Assembly: GCA_963573385.1 (NCBI GenBank)
Contig: CAUYLG010009157.1
Span: forward strand, 1 to 64,000
DNA from: Cacajao melanocephalus
Lineage: Eukaryota > Chordata > Mammalia > Primates > Pitheciidae
Direction: 5' to 3'
DNA length: 64,000 nucleotides
Made by a program: the position numbers and the translations under genes. Positions within the stretch are counted from its first letter, which is position 1. Every line of letters begins with the position of its first letter. Below are positions 51,585-63,354 of this stretch, one piece after another. The notes below the pieces were generated by a model. That model saw only the letters and a program-made list of their open reading frames with translations, did no database searches and was not told where the DNA came from.

Positions 51585-52195
51585 GCACCATCCATTCAGT
51601 TGGTGAAATCAAAACCTTGTAATTATTCTTAATTTCACTTACACTCTTTTAGCCCATCAGCAAAAGAAATGTCAGCATTAACACTAAATAAATTACAAAT
51701 CTGATTATTTTTCTTTTTTCAGCACTAAGTTACCTTAAATTCTCTCCATTTCCTTGAAAGAGGATCAATGCTCAGCAAATACTTTTTGAACAATTGACTG
51801 AAAATTATGTATGTGTTGATTTATGAAAAGACTCTGTGAGGATATTTCCATTTTATTTTTAATTAATAATAGTTTTAAAGAGGATGCTCATTAATTTCCA
51901 AAATTATTCAGGATGAATTTAACTGTATAATCTTCTCTTGACAACTCTTCCCATTTCTGATTGTAGAAATTTTGCTGATCCGTTGTAGTTCTTTTAAGAT
52001 ATTATCTTTTCTAGGAAATTTTCCCTCATTCTTCTAAGGAAATATTATTTATTACTCTAAATCTCCATGTATATGCTCCAGCTTTATTTCTCTGTAGAGC
52101 TTAAAACATGTTTTTCCTGACATTTAGTTATTGTTCTGAATATTATAAACTCCTTGAGGCTGCCATCTTTTAAATATTAGGACATAGCTGGTTCT
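51585..52195 (+). mobile_element. L2, colinear fragments
   Basis: 'gtgaaatcaaaaccttgtaa' and 'tagcccatcagcaaaagaaa', then, 400 bp on, 'ctttatttctctgtagagct' and 'ttataaactccttgaggctg'. The order matches L2. The middle is too diverged to follow. Confidence 0.65.
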
Positions 52196-53544
52196 ACTAT
52201 TGCTATATTACAATCCTTCCTTCTCCATGAGTTAATGTGGTTATAATGTGACTTCTTTTAAAAAAATAATTAAAACACACATGCACTATATGCATAGTAT
52301 GTATTATGTTTAAATTCCACGTCTAGCCTTATTTGTAGTTTTATATAAGTGAATTAAAAATAATAATTAAATGAAAATTCATTTATGTATTATTTTATAC
52401 ATGTAGTGCTGTCTGGCTGGATGAACTAAGACTAGTAAAATACAATATTCATGTTTTAAGAAGAAGCATTTTCAAATGTGCATCTATAAGAAATATAGAA
52501 AATGAAAGAATTAGCTTCGCATACTAATAGTGATAATAATTTATTACCTGTGCATATTATAATTGGTTTGTTTAAAGAAACCACATTATAATCACATTAA
52601 CTCACTTCACAGTGTTTAATGTTACAATACCATTTCCTGCTGTGTCTTAATACTTAAGTGGAGTTGCAATTTGGTTTTCCTGCTGACTATTCAATTGTAT
52701 TTCCTAGACAAAGACAGATAGTAACTTACATCAAATTATACTTGTTTATCTAAGGAGAACATTGATCAATACCGTATGATCTGAGGCCAGCTACCTCTTT
52801 TTCCCTAATCACACTGCATTTAAGGAAGGACAAAGATATCTGGCATTTTCAAATATTGGCTCAATTCAATTTACCACACATTAGGCAGCTCTGATGTACT
52901 GCATTATGCTTGCCATTATGTAAGATTTTAAACACACAATCTAGTTGGGCAACACACTATTTGCCCAGCACTTTGCACATTAGATAAGATATCACATTCA
53001 TTATGATGTTTAATTATCAAGATAATGAATATGATTAGTCTTAATAACTAGGTAAGTAGGTAAGAGAGATAATATTAATCACACTTTATAGTTTTAGACA
53101 TTCTTTTAGAGATCAGCGTTCTAACAGCTGTGTTTCAACAACAAACTCTGCATTTTGTGCTATAGAATATTGTGCTCCAAAATTACAACAACATTGTATT
53201 TTATCTTTTGGTCACCTCATCATCTAAACCAAATTGTATATGTGAGTGAAGTGCCCAACACCATACCTTAACCTCATAATTTCTCTAACATAATTTCATA
53301 CCATACATTAAATCTTCTTATCATTCTAAATGGCAGAATCTCTGAAATTCAGAAGCTTAACCCTGTACATGTATACAATTTTTTTCCTTGTAGGCTTTTT
53401 AATTCCATTAGCTCTATTCTGGCTGATCTTTGTTCAAATCAAGCCCCTAACTATAGTTTTCTTTATCTTTCAACTCCCTCCAGCTTCCTTCATTTTCTTT
53501 CAAGATGATGCCATAAAAGAACTCATTTTACTCACTCTCTGGCC
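52196..53544. other. No feature securely recognised
   Basis: AT-rich. The frame at 53330-53554 is hydrophobic by composition, with no domain. Confidence 0.5.
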
Positions 53545-53870
53545 AAAAGTGTGAATTTAGTTTATGTCTTGCTATGTTTTATCACCACCCTGCAACACCC
53601 TTCTCCACAACAGCACCGGATCTGTTCAATGTATGGAGGAGTCCCATGTGTTGATTTCACCCCAGACTTACAATTTGGGTCCTCGTTTAGCCATCATTGC
53701 TATTACACACCTATACGGTCCCCTCAGTGTTCACGCTAAACTCGCCTTTACTCCCAGGTTCTGTCTTTCCACCCATTCAGGAGATGAGTTGGTGATTTTA
53801 TTTCAGGGACAAAAAGGGATGACAACATTTCATGTAATCCTTACTCCCCTGGCCTGATGCCTGTACTTTT
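53545..53870 (+). other. Less AT-rich block with a 97-codon frame
   Basis: A frame runs 53564-53857, overlapped by another at 53551-53739. I see no signal peptide, repeat or known motif. The base composition is richer in C than its neighbours. It could be an unrecognised old repeat or chance. Confidence 0.25.
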
Positions 53871-54830
53871 ATTTTCATGACCAATTAGTTTTACTACTAT
53901 TTGTTTTTCTTACTTAAGTAAATGGTTTCTGTCAATCTTGAAAATAAAGTTTTCATCTACACAATTGATTTCATTTTCTTGTATTTCCTGAGAATTTTTC
54001 TTATATATCACCTCTTGCCTACATCTTCAAACGCGCCTTCCATATTGACAGTTTAAAATTGTATAACAGCCTTTACATATTCTGATGGACTTTTAGTGAA
54101 ACACAAGCAAACAAATAAACAAACCCTCCTTCAACCTGTGGTTTCTTATATTTTGTCTTTCTTCTTTTATTCCCTCCACTTCTTCCCTTGTTGCCTCTGC
54201 TCCTTCTTGGAAGCAGCTAGTGGTCCAGTGATTTTTTTTCTAAGAGTGCTTTGTTTTTTTCTATTTGACGTCCATTTCTTGTGGTTGTCATTAGGGCCAT
54301 TCACTAATTATTGTGAGATTTCTTTCCTTTCGCTAATATGGTACTAGCTTGCTTCCTTAAATGTAAGTATATTGTGCCCAGCCATAGAAACACATATCAG
54401 AGCTGTCAGTGTACCCACCACCTTACCCTTAGGATCTCTTTGCTGTTTTAACATACATAGGCTCACATGTTTTTACCTGCCAAAATACAGACTGTATCTC
54501 TTATTGGGCCACCGACGTTTTTAAAAACTGAGCATTTTACATCACCACATTAAAAATCTTAAAAATTAACTGACACATGATGGAGCAGAATAATGCAGAT
54601 TCTGTGCTGCATGATCAGGACAGCGTTCAGGTTTCACTTACCCTGTCTCCTGAGTTGCCCTGATGATGGAGCCGGAAGTACTCTTTAGGGAACTCCGCTT
54701 GTTAGTGCAACCCTAGTTGGCCTTCTTTTCTTTAGTTCCATGTCTTCAATTTCCTACACGTTTTAGCTGCAAACATTTACTATTGATATCACTTTCACAT
54801 AAACTGTCAGCTGGGAACCCAAAATAAAAA
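53871..54830. other. No feature recognised
   Basis: T-rich to 54350, then mixed. The frame at 54096-54347 is compositional. Confidence 0.45.
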
Positions 54831-54838
54831 AAAAAAAA

Positions 54839-54869
<31 letters not shown>
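54827..54869. repeat. Poly(A) followed by (CA)n
   Basis: An A run passes into about 12 CA units, the pattern of a retroelement tail that became a microsatellite, although no element is recognised upstream. Confidence 0.9.
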
Positions 54870-54871
<2 letters not shown>

Positions 54872-55184
54872 TGTGTGGAATTGATATGTATCATACCAGG
54901 CTTAAGGAGCTCAGCTCACATATGATTCATTACTTACTATTTTCTTCTACCCTGGCAATTGGCAATATTCCAAACAGTGACTGCTCTGTTGGCCGGAGGC
55001 CTAGAGTGAGAAAAGTATGAAGCAAAGCCCATAGTTAAGTTACAATGAACATGTTGTATGTGAATAAAAATGAAGTTTTCCTTTTAAAAGAGGCTAAATT
55101 ATCAGATCGTTTGTTACTACAGCATAATGTAGCCCATTCCTATACTAATGGACATGAATTTGCACTTCATTTGTATCAATTTAT

Positions 55185-55545
55185 ATGTTATCAGACCAGG
55201 CTAGGTTATGCTGTGATGATACATTACAAAATCTCAATGTTGCATTGAGAAAGGTTCATTTTTCCCTTATGCTGGTCTCCTTACTCTGGGCCTCATTCTG
55301 GCGAAGGAGCACACTATAAAATTTGCTTGTGGCTCTGGCAGAGGGAGGAAGCTCTAGAAGTTACGAGAAAATATTCAGCCTGTGTGACTAATTCTCACAA
55401 CTCATTAGCTAAAAGCAGTCATATACCTCATCCAACCACAGTGGAACCAGGAAGTATAATTCTACATGATATCCTACATGCTATTTCCTGGCCCCACTGT
55501 GGTCAGATGAGTAGTACAGAAAAATCTCAATCTCTCAAGACTGAG
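55185..55545 (-). mobile_element. Old LTR (MaLR/ERVL-like), antisense
   Basis: 'atcagaccaggctaggttat', 'acaaaatctcaatgttgcat', 'cacaactcattagctaaaag' and 'cagtggaaccaggaagtata' appear in the reverse order of a common mammalian LTR. The class is likely; the family name is not settled. Frames 55045-55248 and 55327-55551 are by-products. Confidence 0.5.
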
Positions 55546-56059
55546 AGGTGAAAATATTCAGAGAATTGCCCTAGTGAGATTGGTATAGTTTTCAACTCAT
55601 TGATATCTGGTTTCCAACCAAACTACTACCTAAATCTGTTATCAACAAGGTCACCAAATACATTTTAACTTTGTTTCTTGAGCTCTCCTTTGCCCTTTAA
55701 ATTGTTGAGTACTATATTCTTAATTAAATTCTTTGTTTTTTTCCTTTTATTTAATTAAATATGCTTTAGATTTCATGTAATTGAAAAATCATAGGCTGGT
55801 TTAAAAGTTAACATGAGTTGTTTGTGGTTGAGGCAAAAAGATAAAGATAAATCCAAAAATTCTCCTGCCAACACATTCCTAGAAATGCCAATGCAAACAG
55901 AAGTGGATATTATCCAGGTTGATAATTTAGTAAGAAGAGGAAAGTAAAAGAATATTTTAATATGTTTTGGGTAGGAATATTTCCTTAAACAGGATGTAAT
56001 AAATGTAAACCATAAAAGAGATATTACCATAAGTTTAGCACATTAGTATTTAAGACTTT
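55546..56059. other. No feature recognised
   Basis: AT-rich. The minus frame at 55773-56030 shows no domain. Confidence 0.45.
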
Positions 56060-56790
56060 GTATTATTTTAGAAACAAAACATAAAAAATAAAAACAAATT
56101 GTATACCGAAAGAAATATTTTTCACCCATATATTGGATGAAAGGGTTTGTAACAAGAATAATAGAAAGCTCCAATGATTAAATAAGAAGAAAACAACAAA
56201 GCAACCATAAGGCGAAGATGAGAATAGAGACAAAGTATTTAAACAAGCCTCAGACAAAAAAACTCTGCCAAAATTTGCATATAAAAGTGAGTTGAATATC
56301 CACAATCTCTTGAGTAATGAGGGAAACACAAATTAAAATCATATGATTTTATAGCCAACAGAATAAAAAATGAAGTAAAATATATATATATTTTTAAATT
56401 ATGTGCTAGGGAAACAAACTTGTAACTTTATTGGTGAGTTTACAAAATAGTGTAATGTTTTGGAAAGCAATTTTGCAATATCTAATAAATTTGAAGTTGT
56501 GTAAACTTTATATCCCAGTAATCTTGGGTCAAGGATCATATATACACAGAGACCATTTAGAACACTGTCTATTGCAGCACATTTTGTAATAGAATAAATA
56601 TGGGGGTAAATATTTCTTAATATTTGCTGCATAAACTGGCATATTCATTCAATAAAATATTATATAGCATGTAAATTATATAAACATATATAAACTACAT
56701 TATTCAGTATCAACATCAATTACAACATAGATATACACATACATTTGAAGGAGGAAAATAAGAAAGAAGTTGTAAATAAATATATATAAA
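56060..56790 (+). mobile_element. Ancient L1M/HAL1-like ORF2 3' part
   Basis: 'gagggaaacacaaattaaaa', 'gaaagcaattttgcaatatc' and 'actgtctattgcagcacatt' keep the L1 order. The two minus frames here (56063-56329, 56399-56632) are complements. Confidence 0.65.
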
Positions 56791-56812
56791 GTTATATATA
56801 TATATATATAAC
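56791..56812. repeat. (TA)n microsatellite
   Basis: Short TA run after the L1M. Confidence 0.9.
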
Positions 56813-56959
56813 TTAAAAATCAAAACAATGAATGTTACTTATGAATTCACTAATCTGAGGTAAAAGTAGGAAAACTTGCCTATAAATATTATTTTCCACT
56901 TTCAGGATAGTCATCACCTCTAAGGTTGGAGGTGAAGTGCATGAAAAACTCAACGGCAG

Positions 56960-57552
56960 CTTCTACAACTTCTACAATGGTTCTGATAATTCTTGCCTTC
57001 TAATATTTATTCCCCTCTGCAATAACTCTTTTCAAATTTGGACTGGACCTAATGACTCACTTTAATGAATTTAATATGACAAAAGTTATGGGCTATCATT
57101 TCAGGGATTAGGTTATAAAGAGATGGTGACTTCCACCTTGAGTTTCCTCCCCTGCTCTCTCACTAGCTTGCTCTGAAGAAACCAGCTGGCACGTTGTGAG
57201 CTGATCTATGGAGAGGCCCATATGGCAAGGAAATGAAGAAGTCCAGAGGCTAATTCCTCAGCTAGCGAGGAACTAAGGCTCTTATCCAATAGCCTACAAG
57301 GAAATGAATCCTAGCAGCAACCACATGAGTTAGCTTGGAAGCAGATCCTCTGCTAGTCCGGCAATCAGATGAGACCACAGGCCTGGCTGACACCTCGATT
57401 GCAGCCTTGTTAGGGAACTTGAAGTAGCAGTACCTAGCCAAGGAATATTTAGATTCTCACCCCACAGAAACCATAAAATAATGAGTGTCTTTTGTTTTAG
57501 ACCACGAAGTGTTGGGGTAAATTTTGAAGCAGCAACAGATAACTAATGCGGG
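56960..57552 (+). mobile_element. MLT1-like (MaLR) LTR, sense
   Basis: 'atctatggagaggcccatat', 'gagttagcttggaagcagat', 'cctggctgacacctcgattg', 'aaaataatgagtgtcttttg' and the end 'agcagcaacagataactaat' give the complete layout of an MLT1-type LTR. No interior adjoins, so it is probably solo. Confidence 0.78.
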
Positions 57553-57721
57553 AAGGCTGGAGAAGTAACTGAAAATGTTTGGCAGCCTGGCGAAATCAGT
57601 GAATTTTTACCAGGTCTCTTGTTCAATTTTTCTGTACTTGGCTTTATCTAATACTCTGTGACTTTATCCTTTTTTGGTAGTAAGATGACTATGACAGCTG
57701 CATCCCTTACAGTCATTCATA

Positions 57722-58212
57722 TGTAGGCAGGGCTAGCCAGTGAAAATATAACAGAAGCCACATGTATAATTTAAAATTTTTTAGACAACATGCTTAAAAA
57801 ATTAAATAGAACCTGATAAAATTAATTTTAATAATATATTTTAACTAAACACAGTCAAAACACTCTTATTCTGACCCATAATCTTCATAATCAAATTATT
57901 GAGATATTTTGCATTCCCTTTGTCATGCTAAATATACATATTTAAGTACATATTTTGAAATATGTGTAGATGAAAAAGTGGATTCATATTTCAATTTTTT
58001 CCAAAAATATTTAAAAGGTTTCCAATAATGAAGTTGAGTATCAGTTTTTAAATTTAATTATGGTTAGTAAAATTAAACAAAATTTTATTCTATCAAATTA
58101 AATTATTTTATTCAATTAAATACAATTTGATTTATTAGCTTTGCCAGCTATATTTCAAATACACAATAGCCACATGTGACCAGTGGCTACCATATTGGAC
58201 AGTCTGATTCCA
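57722..58212 (+). mobile_element. Non-autonomous DNA transposon-like repeat
   Basis: 'gccacatgtataatttaaaa', 'aaattaattttaataatata' and the right end 'cacatgtgaccagtggctac' followed by tattggacag match a common mammalian interspersed repeat I know by sequence but cannot name. Both ends are present. Confidence 0.6.
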
Positions 58213-58372
58213 GAAAAAATATTTCTCCTGAAACATAACTTTTATTTTTTTCCAGTTGTCAGCAATTTCCCTTTGTAGTGTTTGGCTAATTTGGGCCATA
58301 TGCATGTATTTTTAATTGATCCTTTTAAAGGGGAATAAAATTCTACTTTAGAAAAGTTGCTCTAACCCTCTC
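58213..58372. other. Spacer, nothing recognised
   Basis: Short T-rich interval. Confidence 0.5.
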
Positions 58373-58625
58373 TGTATTTTAGATTCACCTAGAGACATTT
58401 TTTTAAATCCTGTGTTTTGTTTTCAAATTCAGGCATTCTAATGGACTTAGTTGGTTCTACTTACCAAAGTGTTTTTTTAAGAGCTTCTTGCAGGAGAGAG
58501 ATTAAAAAATACAGTATGCTCTGTGTTTCCACTTAGAATTAAAACATAACTTTTGGAATAGGCCCTGGTAATTGCTGTTTTTCTTTTTCCCCTAAGTTCC
58601 AAGTGATCCTGATGGTAGTCAAGGA
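58373..58625 (+). mobile_element. Possible MER20-like hAT element, diverged
   Basis: A left part 'attttagattcacctagaga' and a right part 'ataggccctggtaattgctg' with 'ccaagtgatcctgatggtag' fit MER20-type halves around a diverged centre. Confidence 0.42.
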
Positions 58626-59724
58626 AGAGAAAAACTGGTTAGAATCAATGTCCATGCCTGAGGATTACAATTGAGATAGATTCTCCTGAAGACAAAGGGC
58701 TTCACGGGAAGGAGAGATTATTACCGGATGGAAGACAGAACTGAGAAGAGAAATAAACTGTATGAAGATAATTGTATATCAACTGTCTCTGCTATACTGT
58801 CTGGGTTTGCTTTCTAACGTGTAGTTATATATTCAGTCTCCATTACTGCTATTACATTGCTGACCCCTCCTTAAATGGTGTTATTCTCTAGGTTCCTGTT
58901 GCCAGCTTCTCACTGTGCATTTTGCTTTATTCCACTCTTTCCCATCTTGAGTTTTGCTACCATCTCATGATCACTCACGGCTCCAAAAAGAATAATCCAT
59001 AATATGTTGCCTTCTACATTTCAGATCATCACTTGAAAATAATCCTGATTCATTGTAACCTGACTGCCAGACTTACTTGTTTTTTCACATTAACTTTTGA
59101 TAGTCAACATTAATACAGCAGTTTTTATTGCTTTTGTGCTATAGCAGTTACTGTACGTTGTAGCAGTAAAATGTATATCCAGCAGCATTGCTGTAATTTT
59201 TAGCTACTGAAAGAATTATTTCTTTTATGTTTTCAATTCAAAGCTATAAAATTTACTCCTGGCTACACTATTGCTATTTTAGTGCTATTTTAATGTGTTT
59301 AAATGATAAATATAATGTGACCATGGCTGAAACCTATAAGAGTTTCAAGAAAACTGGGTTTTTGTTTGTAATGTGCTAGAAAATAGGGTTGGTTTTTTTT
59401 TTCTTTTTTTGATTCATTGGTGAAATTGCTAATATCCAAGAACCACAGCTTTGTCTCATTCATTGGCCTCTTCTGTAGCCTCTTTGTAATAGTCTCTAGT
59501 AGGGTGGAAATACATTCAAGGATTTTTTATAAGAAATATACTTGTCTGTTATCTCAGAGAAACAGAGAGAAAATGTAAACATTTTTATGTTAGAATAATT
59601 CCACAGCATAACTGATGTAAACTTTCCAGAATGGGAGGAGTTATTTTTTCAAGTCACTAGATTATTTAGAAGAATATTCTGTAGGATTTCTCTGTCTTAA
59701 AATTATTTATATTTCTTTGTTCAT
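58626..59724. other. No feature recognised
   Basis: AT-rich, apparently unique DNA. Confidence 0.5.
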
Positions 59725-59885
59725 TAATTTCACTTCTAGGATCTTAACTTAATGAAATAAACAAAAATACAGTAAAAACATTATGCCCCAAAGATATTAT
59801 TTAGAATAGTCATCTTATTGAAGTTTTGGAAACATTCCACATTTTTATAAATAAAGACAATTTAGATAAAATGGATTCTTGTACA
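59725..59885 (+). mobile_element. Ancient L1M fragment
   Basis: 'taatttcacttctaggatct', 'aacttaatgaaataaacaaa' and 'gttttggaaacattccacat' follow the L1M ORF2 3' part. Confidence 0.55.
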
Positions 59886-60312
59886 AATTTTAATCTAATG
59901 TTTTTGAAAATTTTCAAACATAAGTGAAAATGATTTTTTAAATATTTAGTAAGAAAGTTTATTTTTCTTTGTTGGGTCTAATCTAGATCTCTAACCTAAC
60001 AATTCTCTGCTAGGTCTTTCTTTTGAGGAATGAGACCAGGAAGGAATAAAGGTGAGCCTGGGAAAAAGTAGACTTGTTTCTCCTGGCTGTCTCTGCTAAA
60101 GAGTCCTAATTCTTTTGAATTACATTTCACCTGTGCCATGCTTGGCTTGGAGCAACCAGTTATGCTGTAAATATACACAGCCATACCAAAACTGTGAGGC
60201 GGAAATGGCTAATTGGTAATTGACCAATATTTTAAACTATCGTTACATAGATTTTCTTTGAGAAATATTGGCAACAGAAGAGAGAAAGAAGTTTGTAGAG
60301 CAGGTTTTATGG
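59886..60312. other. No feature recognised
   Basis: The minus frame at 59996-60184 shows no domain. Confidence 0.5.
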
Positions 60313-60391
60313 AGATACATACATACATACATATATATATATATATATGTTTAAATCACTAGCTAAATATATATATATATGTATATATATT
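60313..60391. repeat. (CATA)n/(TA)n microsatellite cluster
   Basis: Two TA-rich runs separated by a 19-base AT-rich spacer. The runs are mutually complementary. Confidence 0.95.
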
Positions 60392-61900
60392 TGGTTGGAC
60401 ATATGGTTCTTCTCAGGGGAACTTTGGGATTAAAATTGCAAAGATAGGTGAACATCACATTGTGGAAAATCCTTAATGCAAGACTCACATTAATATAGAA
60501 GCATAATTGAAAGATCTGCACCATTAAAACAGGGCTTCATGACTATGTACCCGGTCATATTTCATAGTGTAAATAAGAAATGCAATCAGCAGGACTTGTC
60601 AAGTCATATCTACAATTGTAGATAATTGTTAGGTTAAAAGTAAAGAGAAGAATAAAGTCAACACAATTTTCTGCCTGTGTGATTGCTATTTTCAGGAAGA
60701 GTCAACTCAGAAATAAGCAGTTCTGGGGCAAGAGGCTTATGTACAATTGCTGATTAAATTCAGTGTTTCATTAAACATTTGGGGATCTGCTATATTAGTA
60801 AGTTATTGAATAGTATAACAAGAGAAAAAGTGATTCATCTTAATCATGGTAATTTTTTAAAAGTCAAATAACCAGACTAGAATCACTCAAAGTTTAGCAT
60901 CTTTTTAGAACCATAATATGTAGTCTAATTTAAGTATTTTGATTTTGCAATGTGTGATGAGTGTTAATGTTTTATTTTTGTTACTCTAAAAATTATACAC
61001 AATTATTCCATTTCTTTAAAAAATGAAAATGCTACAAAAGCAAGAGGTAAAATAACAAATTTGTGCTTAAGACCTATATACATGCATAAATAGTATTGAA
61101 TTTATCTTCATAATTCATAATTAGTATTCACAATTCTAATACAAATATATAATAATTTATTTAAAATTTTAATACATTAGTATTTTTAAATTGAAATATT
61201 TTACACAAAACTAGGTTTATTTGTGAAAATGTATAAATTATAGAATATTTAAATACACAAAGCTCAACTGCAGTTTAGAAGACCTTTTTCACTTCTCTTA
61301 ATGTTTGAGGGATTGGTACATTTAATGTCTCTAATTGTAATAGATAGAAATGTTCATCTAATTTTGTCAGTCTTTCCAAATATATAGCCAAAAATAAAGT
61401 CCTACTGAAAACTCTCTAAGTAAGTACAAGAGTAGAATAATTAAGAAGAGAAATTACTATATGAAGCAGTAAAAGGGAAAATACGTATTGCCTAAAATGA
61501 GGAGTGTTATTTTCACATGCTTCTCCATGAAGGAGAATTCAGGAAATTTTTAGTGGCTGTAATGTATAATTTTGAAAAAGATTTTTTATAAATTTCCAAA
61601 TAATTAAAAAGTAAGAAATCATTTCATATTAAAAGAGTTGGATTTATTTTATTTATTTTCCATTTTTACTAAATTTCAACTTAAATTGAACATCTGTTTT
61701 AGCTCTCAGATTATATAGTAATTTTCATAAGTAGTTCACTTTTACACTTTTTTATATACCTTTATCACTAAAGATTTTGTAATTGGGTTAATCAATATCT
61801 AGTTATAAGAAGGAGCAAAATTTTTAAAAGTATGTTTTGCAGTTTTATGGGAAAAATATATGACACAAAACAAACTCTAGTAAAAAAAAAACACTGGTTT
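60392..61900. other. No feature recognised
   Basis: Very AT-rich between 60950 and 61900. No frame of note. Confidence 0.5.
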
Positions 61901-62209
61901 TCATATTTCTTCTTTTTAAAAATAGCTTTTATTGAGAGATAACCCTTATAGCATACAATTAGCTAACTCAAAGTATACAATTCAATGGCTTTTAGTATAA
62001 TTAGAGTTATTCAACCTTTACCACCATCTAGGTTTACTATATTCTCATTAGCTCCAAAAGAAACACCATACCCATTAGTAGTCACTTCCTATTTTCTCCC
62101 AACCACCTGTCTCCTCAGCCACTAGCAAGCACTAATCCACTTGCTCTCTCTTTAGATGTGCCTGTTCTGAATATTTCATAAAAATAGAATTATAAAAGTA
62201 TATGTTCAC

Positions 62210-62292
62210 ACAAAAACTTGGATAAGAATGTTCACAGAAACATTATTCATAATATGCAAAAGGTAGAAACTGCCCAAATCTCTTTCATAAGC
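62210..62292 (+). repeat. Inverted repeat arm 1
   Basis: L1 3' DNA in sense ('ttcacacaaaaacttggata', 'acattattcataatatgcaa', 'actgcccaaatctctttcat') inside an antisense L1. It is complementary to 62572-62652 at about 80-85% by eye, sharing private variants such as the gggcagttt word. Confidence 0.82.
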
Positions 62293-62571
62293 TCACACTT
62301 AAAAATAGATTTTGAGTGACCCAATTAGAAAGTCTTTAGTGATCAAGGTGTATAAAATAAAATATAAATGTAGTTATAAAACAGTATATAATTTGAGATC
62401 TAAATTTGAGGTCATACATGTGATCTCTTGTATCTGGCCTCTTTAACTGAGTACTAGGGTTTCAAGGTTTATTCATGTTGTAGCATGAATCAGTTCATCA
62501 TTCTTTAAATAGTTGAATATTATTGCCTTGTATAGAAGTACCATTAATTATTATTCAATTATTCAATTAAG

Positions 62572-62652
62572 ATGAAAGATATTTGGGCAGTTTCCAACTT
62601 TTAGATATTATGAATAATGTTGCTATAAAATTCTTATCCATATTTCTGTATG
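62572..62652 (-). repeat. Inverted repeat arm 2
   Basis: The arm in its expected place within the antisense L1M ('atgaaagatatttgggcagt', 'ttatgaataatgttgctata'). Partner of 62210-62292. Confidence 0.82.
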
Positions 62653-63161
62653 GACATATGCTTTTATTTATTTGTTTTTTTTTTTGTATCTGTCTAGGGA
62701 TGGAAATGGATAGGTCACAGAGGAACTGTGTGTTTCATCTTTGAGGAAATTCTACATTGTTTTTCAAAGCAGCTGCACTATTTTACATTTCCACCATCAA
62801 TGCATGAGGGTTCCAAATTTCTGACTCTTTTTATTTCAGCCACCCATGATTTCTCACTGTAATTTCAATTTGCATTTCCCGAGTGACTGGTGATACTGAA
62901 CACTTTTTCATGTGCTTATTGGTCATTTGTGTATCTTTCTTGAATAAATGTCTACACAAATTCTTTGCCTGATTTAAAATTGAGTTATTCTTTTTACTAT
63001 TGAGTTGCAAGTGTTCTTTGTATATTCTGAATTTGAGATCCTTACCATAAATTTGATTTGCAAATATTTTCTACTACTCTGATGGTTGTCTTTTTATTAC
63101 TTGATGGCTTCCTTGAAGCACAAACATTAACTTTGATAAAGTCCATTATTATTTTTTATTT

Positions 63162-63232
63162 TCTTACTTGTGCTTTTGATGTCAAATATAATTTTCTTTT
63201 GTTACTTGTGATTTTGATGTCAAATATAAGAA
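63162..63232 (+). repeat. Tandem duplication of about 35 bp in L1M
   Basis: 'ttacttgtgcttttgatgtc' plus aaatataa occurs at about 63165, and the near-identical 'ttacttgtgattttgatgtc' plus aaatataa at about 63202. L1 normally has this once. Confidence 0.88.
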
Positions 63233-63354
63233 AACATTGCCTAATTTAAGGCCACAAAGAATTATAACTATGAGTTTATCTAAAAGTTTTATAGTTTTAG
63301 CTCCTACACTTAGATCTTCCATCCACTTGAAACTGCCTTTGCAAAGATTATTAC

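Larger units (their letters stand above)
61905..63335 (-). mobile_element. L1M 3' part, antisense
   Basis: From the 3'UTR in antisense ('aatagcttttattgagagat') through 'gttgtagcatgaatcagttc', 'ccatcaatgcatgagggttc', 'catgtgcttattggtcattt' and 'ttgatttgcaaatattttct' to 'tagttttagctcctacactt'. It is interrupted by an insert at about 62210-62400 that contains an inverted copy of L1 DNA from 62572-62650. A T run is at 62677-62687. The plus frame 63058-63249 and minus frame 63182-63406 are by-products. Confidence 0.88.
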
